A stretch of 5,149 nucleotides of DNA from Clostridiaceae bacterium (GTDB lineage Bacteria; Bacillota; Clostridia; Oscillospirales; Acutalibacteraceae): the NCBI GenBank assembly GCA_904501895.1, contig CAJGCX010000118.1, positions 1 through 5,149 on the forward strand. Reading direction: 5' to 3'. Positions 1 through 4,901 of the stretch are shown here, piece by piece; within the stretch, counting starts at the first letter, position 1; the number at the start of each line of letters is the position of its first letter. The position numbers were made by a program, and so were the translations under genes. Under the pieces are notes generated by a model. That model saw only the letters and a list, made by a program, of their open reading frames with translations, did no database searches and was not told the DNA's origin.

Positions 1-442
1 CTGCAATAACCTTACGAGGCATACGAAGTCTTGCTGCGATAAATCCATGTTCACGGTCACCGTGAGCAGCCTGATTAAGGTTCATAAAGTCCATATCGAT
101 TTCATCGTTTGGAATTTCTGTATTATACTGTGTTGCAAGATGACAATATGGTTTCTGTAAATCTACAAAGCCATTAATCCACATTTTTGATGGGCTGAAT
201 GTATGACACCAAGTAATGATACCTGCACACTTTTTGTCATAGTTTGCTTCTCTTACAACATCTGTGATTTCTTTATTTGTCTTTGCAGTTACTTTGTAAA
301 CAACCTTACAAGGAAGAGTGCCTGATGCATTTAATTCATCAACCATTTCCTGTGCACGAGCTGCAACAGTTTCTAAAACTTCAGGACCATAAAGGAACTG
401 ACTACCAACAACAAACCAAAATTCATAATTTTTAAGACTCAT
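1..442 (-). CDS. araA: L-arabinose isomerase, N-terminal part (3' end outside window)
   Basis: This cytoplasmic enzyme interconverts L-arabinose and L-ribulose, the first step of arabinose catabolism. The 147 visible residues match the N-terminal domain of the family: the opening YEFWFVVGSQFLYG (residues 6-19), ITWCHTFSPSKMWI (76-89), and the very conserved block DMDFMNLNQAAHGDREHGFI (116-135). Family members are about 490-500 residues long, so roughly 70% of the protein, including the metal-binding glutamates and histidines, lies past the left edge and cannot be checked. The ATG at 440-442 is supported by a strong AAAAGGAGA site 8 bases upstream. The upstream kinase gene stops at 458, leaving 15 bases, and the ribosome binding site overlaps that stop codon, so the two genes are probably cotranscribed and translationally coupled. 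No frameshift is visible. Confidence 0.96.
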   Translation of the reverse strand, partial: MSLKNYEFWFVVGSQFLYGPEVLETVAARAQEMVDELNASGTLPCKVVYKVTAKTNKEITDVVREANYDKKCAGIITWCHTFSPSKMWINGFVDLQKPYCHLATQYNTEIPNDEIDMDFMNLNQAAHGDREHGFIAARLRMPRKVIA

Positions 443-450
443 AATATTTT

Positions 451-459
451 TCTCCTTTT
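451..459 (-). promoter_or_regulatory. Ribosome binding site of araA, overlapping the kinase stop codon
   Basis: Read on the minus strand this is AAAAGGAGA, 8 bases before the araA ATG. The first bases of the site are part of the TAA stop of the kinase (458-460), so ribosomes finishing the kinase sit directly on the araA initiation region. That arrangement fits coupled synthesis of the two arabinose enzymes. Confidence 0.85.
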
Positions 460-2059
460 ATTTAAGAACATCAATTGCTGTCTTTTCAACTGCAACTGCT
501 GATTCATATCTCTTGATATATTCATTGAAGCCGTCAACATCTGCTTGGTCAGGCTCAATGACACTTGCCTTATACTCAGCAAAAACCTTATTTTCAAGGT
601 AATCCTCAAGTGCTTCATTTTCACTCTTATTTGCCATATATGCTGCAAGAAGAGCAATACCCCAAGCGCCACCCTCACCTGCTGTTTCCATAACAGCAAC
701 AGGAGTGTTAAGTGCACCTGCCATAAGACGCTGTCCAACAACAGGAGTCTTGAAAAGGCCACCGTGACCAAGAAGCTTTTCAATCTGAACATTTTCCTTA
801 TCGAAAAGAATATTCATACCAAGACGAAGTGTAGCCATTGTACCGTAAAGCTGTGCCCTCATAAAATTAGCAAGGCTGAATTGACTGTCAGGCATTCTGA
901 CAAGTAAAGGTCTACCCTCTGCAGTATCAGTTACAGGCTCACCTGAATAGTAGTTAAAGCTGATAATACCATTACAATCAGCATCACCCTTAAGTGCTTC
1001 GGCATAAAGCATATCATAAAGTGCAGGCTTATTAACCTCAACACCGCTATTGACAAGCACCTCTGCAAAAAGTTTTACATAAGCATCAAGGTCAGATGTA
1101 CATGTGTTACAATGTACCATAGCAACAGGCTTACCTGTAGGAGTTGTAACCATATCAATTTCAGTATAAACATCTGATAGTGCTTTATCAAGAACAATCA
1201 TACCAAAAATTGATGTACCTGCTGAAATATTACCTGTTTTGGCTGCAACGCTGTTTGTAGCAACCATACCTGTACCTGCATCACCCTCAGGAGGACAAAG
1301 AGTACAGCCTGATTTCAATTCACCTGTTGGGTCAAGAAGTAACGCACCCTCTTTTGTAAGTGTACCTGCACTATCACCTGCAACAAGGATTTCAGGAAGA
1401 ATATCAAGAAGCTTCCAACTGTAACCTTTGTCCTTAATTTTAGCATCAAAATCTGCTACCATTTTTTCATCATAGCAATTCTTTGTACTATCAATTGGGA
1501 ACATACCTGCTGCTTCACCGATACCGATTACCTTTTCGCCTGTGAGCATCCAATGAACATAACCCTCAAGTGTTGTTAAAAAGTCAATCTGTGGAAGATG
1601 GTCTTCACCATTGAGAATCGCCTGATAAAGATGAGCAATACTCCAACGCTGTGGAATGTTGAATTTGAAAAGGTCAGTTAATTCTGCTGCAGCCTGTTCA
1701 GTAATTGTGTTTCTCCATGTTCTGAACTCTGCCAACTGCTTACCATCCTTATCAAAAGGAAGATAACCGTGCATCATAGCAGAAAAACCCATTGACTTGA
1801 ATTTTGTAAGCTTTACGCCGTATTTTTCAAAAACATCTGCCTTAAGGTTTTTATAAGCATCCTGAAGTCCTGTCCAAACATCGTCGAGATGATATGTCCA
1901 GACACCATTCTCAAAACGGTTTTCCCATCCGTGCGAGCCACTTGCAATAGGATTATGCTTTTCATCAATCAAAACGGCTTTGATTCGTGTTGAACCCATT
2001 TCAATACCGAGAACAGCATTACCGTTTTCAATTGTAGTTTTAATTGCTTGAATATCCAA
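458..2059 (-). CDS. FGGY-family sugar kinase, probable L-ribulokinase (xylulokinase-like type)
   Basis: This is a cytoplasmic ATP-dependent pentulose kinase. Its most likely role is L-ribulose to L-ribulose 5-phosphate, inferred from its coupling to araA. FGGY landmarks, numbered from the TTG at 2059, are: the phosphate-binding loop GIEMGSTRIKAVLID (18-32); PEGDAGTG (257-264), which holds the probable catalytic Asp260; the second phosphate loop GNISAGTS (276-283); and the nucleotide-binding segment GHGGLFKTPVVGQRLMAGA (431-449) followed by GEGGAWGIALLAAY. The length of 533 residues suits the family. The sequence resembles the 'xylulokinase-like' arabinose kinases of gut bacteria rather than classical AraB, so D-xylulose remains an alternative substrate. 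Start choice: an in-frame TTG at 2068 would give 536 residues, but it touches the AGGAG site with no spacing. The TTG at 2059 has 9 bases of spacing and is preferred. No in-frame ATG lies ahead of the first phosphate loop. Confidence 0.9.
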   Translation of the reverse strand: MDIQAIKTTIENGNAVLGIEMGSTRIKAVLIDEKHNPIASGSHGWENRFENGVWTYHLDDVWTGLQDAYKNLKADVFEKYGVKLTKFKSMGFSAMMHGYLPFDKDGKQLAEFRTWRNTITEQAAAELTDLFKFNIPQRWSIAHLYQAILNGEDHLPQIDFLTTLEGYVHWMLTGEKVIGIGEAAGMFPIDSTKNCYDEKMVADFDAKIKDKGYSWKLLDILPEILVAGDSAGTLTKEGALLLDPTGELKSGCTLCPPEGDAGTGMVATNSVAAKTGNISAGTSIFGMIVLDKALSDVYTEIDMVTTPTGKPVAMVHCNTCTSDLDAYVKLFAEVLVNSGVEVNKPALYDMLYAEALKGDADCNGIISFNYYSGEPVTDTAEGRPLLVRMPDSQFSLANFMRAQLYGTMATLRLGMNILFDKENVQIEKLLGHGGLFKTPVVGQRLMAGALNTPVAVMETAGEGGAWGIALLAAYMANKSENEALEDYLENKVFAEYKASVIEPDQADVDGFNEYIKRYESAVAVEKTAIDVLK

Positions 2060-2068
2060 ATTTTCCAA

Positions 2069-2076
2069 CTCCTTTT
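2069..2076 (-). promoter_or_regulatory. Ribosome binding site that decides the kinase start
   Basis: On the minus strand this reads AAAAGGAG. It abuts the TTG at 2066-2068, which is too close for initiation, and lies 9 bases before the in-frame TTG at 2057-2059. The downstream TTG is therefore the better start. A TTG start despite a strong binding site may hold kinase output down relative to araA, which has an ATG; that last point is inference. Confidence 0.75.
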
Positions 2077-2095
2077 ATGAGTATATATCCTTTAA

Positions 2096-2124
2096 ATTAT
2101 ACCATTAAAAAGTTCAATAATCAA
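2096..2124 (-). promoter_or_regulatory. Sigma-A promoter of the kinase-araA operon
   Basis: On the minus strand a -35 box TTGATT (2124-2119) is followed by exactly 17 bases and a perfect -10 box TATAAT (2101-2096). The -10 is preceded by TGG, giving an extended -10 element of the TGnTATAAT form. Transcription should start near 2089, giving a leader of about 30 bases. The -35 box begins only 6 bases past the GH5 stop codon and no terminator separates the two genes, so read-through from the hydrolase may add to expression. A tandem 7-base repeat covers the -35 region (2114-2127). Confidence 0.8.
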
Positions 2125-2130
2125 TAAAAA

Positions 2131-3378
2131 CTATCTAAGAATTGCCATTTCTTCTGCATTAAATTTAAATAAATCTGTTTTAGTGTTTTCGAGGATAAAT
2201 GTGATTATTTCTTCATAGGATGCTGTTTTAATGTCTATACGCTCAACATCCTTATTAAATATTCCCCATGTTGAGCCAGCGTTATATGTTTTGTATGTCC
2301 ACTTAATTCGACTTATATCATTTCTTGCATATAGCTTTTGAGCATACTCCTCACACTCATGATTATTGTATTCACCGACAATTACTGCAACTCCCCAATC
2401 CTTTCGTGCAGTTTTAAGCTCCTTTACACGATAACGAATCATACCCTTTTCACTGTCGTACAAATGTAATTGATAAAGCACATTTTCATATCCCATCTCA
2501 TCGGGGTCTGGTAAAACTGTTGTTGACCATATACCCTCAAATGAAATTATGTGATTTTTGTCTATTTCACGGATTGCTTTATAAAGAATGTCATAGGCTT
2601 TATTTGTTCGAGAAACTGCTTCTTCACTTTCTGATGTCCACGAGTAATCGCCCTCATATCCACCGTTATTCTGTGGTTCATTTAAAAGGTCGTATGCAAC
2701 AACGGTTTTATCCTCCTTATAGCGTTCTGCAATTGCACGCCAGAGTTCAACAGTCGCATTCATCATTTTCTCATTTTCATAAAGCTCATTTCTACCAGCT
2801 TTACCTGTGCAATGATTCATACTCTGTCCACCCGGTGCACCATGTAAATCAAGCATTACATAAATACCGTATTTTTCACAGGTCGATATGAGCCAATCCA
2901 GCTTTTGAAAACCTCTGTTATCATTGTGATTTTCAGTAAGCCATTCTAAATCCTCTGTCATAAAATTACGATACCAGAATGGTACACGAACACAGTTAAA
3001 GCCTAATTTTTCGATTTGAGCAATATCCTCTTCTGTAATGAAATTATCTTCAAATATTTTCACAATTTCATTTGCTTTTTCTTCACCAAATCGCTCAACG
3101 AACACCTTAAGTGTGTCAAAATAGCCCCAATCATCAGTATATTCAGGAACGAAGCCCATCCAAGTTTCCCATAAAAGCCAATTACCTAAATTAATACCCT
3201 TAAGTACAATTTTTTCACCATTTTCCTTAACAAGATAACCGTCTTTAACAGTTATAAAACTCATTTCTTTTGGGTTAGAATTGTTGTAATCTTCTTTTGA
3301 TTCTATATTTGATTTTGAACATCCAAACAATGTGAAAATCAATGTAAAAGCAAGTAAAAGTGAAATAAATTTTCTCAT
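2131..3378 (-). CDS. Glycoside hydrolase family 5 (cellulase-type) lipoprotein
   Basis: This is a retaining endo- or exo-glycosidase acting on a beta-linked plant polysaccharide outside the cell. A lipoprotein signal is visible: MRK, a hydrophobic stretch (4-19) and the lipobox LFGC with Cys20 as the lipidation site. A polar linker (21-38) precedes a single (beta/alpha)8 domain. GH5 marks in order: GINLGNWLLWETW (61-73), FNCVRVPFWY with Arg131 (127-136), DLHGAPGGQ (177-185), the acid/base motif LLNEP with Glu234, LHLYD with His305, the nucleophile in VIVGEY at Glu336, and Trp360. All expected catalytic residues are present. There is no dockerin, carbohydrate-binding module or second domain, so at 415 residues it is a membrane-tethered enzyme rather than a cellulosome part. 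The HGAPGGQ block also occurs in exo-1,3-glucanase-like GH5 groups, so substrate and subfamily are open. The ATG start has AAAGGAG 7 bases upstream. It lies just before the arabinose operon, which hints at an arabinose-bearing glycan. Confidence 0.93.
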   Translation of the reverse strand: MRKFISLLLAFTLIFTLFGCSKSNIESKEDYNNSNPKEMSFITVKDGYLVKENGEKIVLKGINLGNWLLWETWMGFVPEYTDDWGYFDTLKVFVERFGEEKANEIVKIFEDNFITEEDIAQIEKLGFNCVRVPFWYRNFMTEDLEWLTENHNDNRGFQKLDWLISTCEKYGIYVMLDLHGAPGGQSMNHCTGKAGRNELYENEKMMNATVELWRAIAERYKEDKTVVAYDLLNEPQNNGGYEGDYSWTSESEEAVSRTNKAYDILYKAIREIDKNHIISFEGIWSTTVLPDPDEMGYENVLYQLHLYDSEKGMIRYRVKELKTARKDWGVAVIVGEYNNHECEEYAQKLYARNDISRIKWTYKTYNAGSTWGIFNKDVERIDIKTASYEEIITFILENTKTDLFKFNAEEMAILR

Positions 3379-3385
3379 AAAACCA

Positions 3386-3392
3386 CTCCTTT
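3386..3392 (-). promoter_or_regulatory. Ribosome binding site of the GH5 gene, at the predicted 5' end of its mRNA
   Basis: On the minus strand this is AAAGGAG, 7 bases before the ATG at 3378. The predicted transcription start from the promoter at 3398-3426 falls at about 3391, so the binding site would sit at the extreme 5' end of the transcript. Confidence 0.75.
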
Positions 3393-3397
3393 ACTTT

Positions 3398-3426
3398 ATT
3401 ATATTTGATAATGTTTAATATTTCAA
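3398..3426 (-). promoter_or_regulatory. Sigma-A promoter of the GH5 gene
   Basis: On the minus strand TTGAAA (3426-3421), a 17-base spacer and TATAAT (3403-3398) form a near-consensus promoter with one mismatch in twelve. It starts only 3 bases past the T-run of the upstream terminator (3430-3457), so the hydrolase gene is transcribed independently of prmA. The -10 box lies 19 bases before the start codon, which implies a leader of only about 13 bases. No operator-like dyad was seen around it. Confidence 0.82.
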
Positions 3427-3429
3427 TAC

Positions 3430-3457
3430 AAAAATACCGCCTCTAAAAGAGACGGTA
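3430..3457 (-). terminator. Intrinsic terminator after the prmA / Spx-like unit
   Basis: In minus-strand RNA the arms TACCGTCTC and GAGGCGGTA pair over 9 positions (one G-U) around a TTTTA loop and are followed by TTTTTG. The stem begins 5 bases after the TAA of the Spx/ArsC-like gene. In the plus direction the hairpin is followed by A-runs, so it is directional and serves the minus strand. Confidence 0.88.
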
Positions 3458-3462
3458 AAAAT

Positions 3463-3813
3463 TTATTTTATTGCGTCAAGCCATTCGTTTTCACGAAAGC
3501 TTACAAGAATTTTAGTATCTGTAATCAAGATTGGTCTTTTAACGAGCATTCCGTCAGTTGATAGAAGTTTTAATTGCTCTTCCTCACTCATTTCAGGAAG
3601 CTTATTTTTTAATTCCATTGATTTGTACAAAAGTCCACTTGTATTGAAAAATTTCTTTAATGGTAAACCACTTTTTTCATACCAAAGCTTCAATTCATCA
3701 TAAGTCGGATTATCTTCCTTAATATGACGAGCTGTGAAATTCACATTATTATCTGTGAGAAATTTCTTTGCCTTCTGACATGTTGTACATTTTGGATATT
3801 CAATAAAAAGCAT
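3463..3813 (-). CDS. Spx/ArsC-family thioredoxin-fold protein
   Basis: This is a small cytoplasmic protein of the ArsC/Spx/YffB family (116 residues, the usual length). Near the N-terminus, after the first beta strand, is a redox motif Cys9-Thr-Thr-Cys12 in YPKCTTCQKAKKFL (6-19). Further family marks are FFNTSGLLYKS (55-65) and DGMLVKRPILI (87-97), which carries the conserved Arg93 that lines the active site in arsenate reductases. Known members are either glutaredoxin-dependent arsenate reductases, the transcription factor Spx (CxxC redox switch binding RNA polymerase), or uncharacterised YffB-like reductases. Sequence alone does not decide which, and no arsenic genes are nearby, so a housekeeping thiol-redox role is as likely as arsenate reduction. 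The ATG at 3811-3813 has AAGGTG 5 bases upstream, overlapping the prmA stop, so the gene is read with prmA. A terminator follows directly. Confidence 0.9.
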   Translation of the reverse strand: MLFIEYPKCTTCQKAKKFLTDNNVNFTARHIKEDNPTYDELKLWYEKSGLPLKKFFNTSGLLYKSMELKNKLPEMSEEEQLKLLSTDGMLVKRPILITDTKILVSFRENEWLDAIK

Positions 3814-3818
3814 AATTA

Positions 3819-3824
3819 CACCTT
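3819..3824 (-). promoter_or_regulatory. Ribosome binding site of the Spx/ArsC-like gene, overlapping the prmA stop
   Basis: On the minus strand AAGGTG lies 5 bases before the ATG, and its first bases belong to the TAA stop of prmA (3823-3825). It is a weaker match than the other sites in the window, which suggests dependence on ribosomes arriving from prmA. Confidence 0.65.
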
Positions 3825-4746
3825 ATTTCTTTTTACAAACGAAGCAGAGCCATCCACCGTCTTCGTATCTTTCAACAATTTCAAAGTTATTTTCACAAAA
3901 TGCCTTCGTTACCTCTTCTTCACGAGGCTCAATAATACCTGATGTGATGAAAACACCGTCATCCTTAAGAAATTCACCAACCTGTGATGAGAAGAGAATG
4001 ATAATATCAGCAACAATATTTGCAACAACAACATCAAAAGTACCTGTTACCTTATCAACAAGGTTACCATTGAGAATATTGTATTTTGGTGCTTCAAAGC
4101 CATTAACCTTACCATTTTCAATAGCTGTTTTTACAGCAAGTTTATCAATGTCAACACCTGTTGCATTGTCAGCACCCATTAAAAGTGAAGCAACTGATAA
4201 AATACCACTACCACAGCCACAGTCAAGGACACTGTCGCCCTCTTTTACGTGCTTTTCAAGTGTTTCAAGGCAAAGACGAGTTGTGTTGTGTCCACCACTA
4301 CCGAATGCAAGACCAGGCTCAATGCTTAAAACAGCTCTGCCCTCTGCATCATAATCATCTATCCACAAAGGTCTTATAAGAAGCTTTTCACCTATTTTTA
4401 TAGGCTTGAAGTATTCTTTCCAGTTGTTTTCCCAATCCTCATTTTTACAAGCCTTGTATTCGATTGTGTGAGGAATTTCTTCACTTTCATATCTTTCAGT
4501 TAAGAATGAAATTGCTTCTTTATAGTTTTCTTCAGGTGAGATGTAAATATGCACACAACCCTTTGTCCTGTCCTTTGCAAGTAATTCCTCATCAATAAGG
4601 TCAATGTTTGCAATTTCCCATGCTTCCTCTTCAAGTGTTCGGTAATCTTCAATATAAATGCCGTAAGGCACAGCCATTGAAGCAATGTCGGCAGCCTTAT
4701 CAATATTTTCAGCATCGATTTCTATTTTAATTTCTGTCCAGTCCAT
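3823..4746 (-). CDS. prmA: Ribosomal protein L11 methyltransferase
   Basis: This enzyme uses S-adenosylmethionine to methylate ribosomal protein L11 in the cytoplasm. At 307 residues it has the usual family length. An N-terminal L11-recognition domain (about 1-100) is joined by the family hallmark EDWENNWKEYFKPIKIG (103-119) to a Rossmann methyltransferase domain. There EPGLAFGSGGHNTT (143-156), the SAM-binding glycine loop LDCGCGSGILSVAS (174-187), the acidic GVDID (197-201) and VVANIVADII (240-249) are all in order. The block usually written GTGTH reads GSGGH here, keeping the glycines and the histidine. The ATG at 4744-4746 has a strong GGAGGG site 6 bases upstream. It comes after the rplS terminator, so it needs its own promoter, which I could not identify with confidence. 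The Spx/ArsC-like gene follows after 9 bases as an operon partner. Confidence 0.96.
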   Translation of the reverse strand: MDWTEIKIEIDAENIDKAADIASMAVPYGIYIEDYRTLEEEAWEIANIDLIDEELLAKDRTKGCVHIYISPEENYKEAISFLTERYESEEIPHTIEYKACKNEDWENNWKEYFKPIKIGEKLLIRPLWIDDYDAEGRAVLSIEPGLAFGSGGHNTTRLCLETLEKHVKEGDSVLDCGCGSGILSVASLLMGADNATGVDIDKLAVKTAIENGKVNGFEAPKYNILNGNLVDKVTGTFDVVVANIVADIIILFSSQVGEFLKDDGVFITSGIIEPREEEVTKAFCENNFEIVERYEDGGWLCFVCKKK

Positions 4747-4752
4747 TAGAAT

Positions 4753-4758
4753 CCCTCC
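4753..4758 (-). promoter_or_regulatory. Ribosome binding site of prmA
   Basis: On the minus strand GGAGGG lies 6 bases before the prmA ATG and fixes this start. A GC-rich hairpin (4764-4781) ends 5 bases upstream of it and could affect access to the site. Confidence 0.85.
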
Positions 4759-4763
4759 AAAAT

Positions 4764-4781
4764 GCAGGCGTGGAAGCCTGC
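4764..4781. repeat. GC-rich perfect inverted repeat (hairpin) before the prmA ribosome binding site
   Basis: The arms GCAGGC and GCCTGC are perfect 6-base complements around a 6-base loop, and they stand out as a GC island in an AT-rich spacer. In prmA mRNA the hairpin is followed by ATTTT and then the ribosome binding site, too short a T-run for a convincing terminator. It may be a leader structure or a remnant of a dispersed intergenic palindrome; the single copy seen here cannot decide. Confidence 0.55.
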
Positions 4782-4823
4782 CACTACGCGTAATAAAATT
4801 GAAAAGTAATCGCTGAATAAATC

Positions 4824-4849
4824 GTAACCAAGAATTAAGAAGTGGTTAC
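4824..4849. repeat. 26-base dyad with perfect 7-base arms in the rplS-prmA spacer
   Basis: The arms GTAACCA and TGGTTAC are perfect reverse complements separated by 12 AT-rich bases. In RNA the stem could extend to 9 pairs with one G-U. The dyad lies about 75 bases before prmA and just past the rplS terminator. It is either an operator for a dimeric regulator or a leader hairpin. Weak promoter-like boxes overlap both arms (TTGTAA and TACGAT, 19 bases apart on the minus strand). Confidence 0.5.
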
Positions 4850-4859
4850 AAAGTATAAA

Positions 4860-4886
4860 CAAAAAGCAGAGATTGCTCTCTGCCTT
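4860..4886 (-). terminator. Intrinsic terminator of rplS
   Basis: In minus-strand RNA AAGGCAGAGA pairs with TCTCTGCTTT over 10 positions (one G-U) around a GCAA tetraloop of the GNRA class, then runs into T-rich sequence ending TTTTTG. It begins 15 bases after the rplS stop codon and separates the ribosomal protein gene from prmA. Confidence 0.9.
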
Positions 4887-4901
4887 GTTTTGACGATTCG
4901 A

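Noticed and set aside
443..457. Separate promoter or terminator between the kinase and araA
   Set aside because: Only 15 bases separate the genes and they hold the araA ribosome binding site; there is neither a hairpin nor room for a promoter.
439..792. 117-codon minus-strand open frame inside the kinase gene and over the araA start
   Set aside because: It lies in another frame of the well-supported kinase, and its leucine-rich, low-complexity translation matches no family I recognise.
1239..1424. 61-codon plus-strand open frame opposite the kinase
   Set aside because: It is antisense to conserved coding sequence (GDAGTG and phosphate-loop region), and nothing indicates it is translated.
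2091..2109. TTTAA/TTAAA dyad around the -10 box of the arabinose promoter as an operator
   Set aside because: The arms are only 5 bases of pure A/T with a 9-base spacer that contains the -10 itself, which is expected by chance in such DNA.
2520..2891. 123-codon plus-strand open frame opposite the GH5 gene
   Set aside because: It is complementary to the conserved GH5 core with its catalytic NEP motif, and its translation has no recognisable domain.
3944..4354. 136-codon plus-strand open frame opposite prmA, plus a nested 72-codon frame
   Set aside because: Both are mirror frames of the conserved PrmA methyltransferase domain, and their composition is not protein-like.
4764..4781. GC-rich hairpin read as an intrinsic terminator before prmA
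   Set aside because: The stem has only 6 pairs and is followed by ATTTTGG in the sense direction and by no T-run in the other. A proper terminator for rplS already exists at 4860-4886.
4790..4830. Promoter for prmA with TTGGTT, 17 bases, TACTTT
   Set aside because: The spacing is right but each box matches only 3 of 6 consensus bases, too weak to annotate as a promoter.
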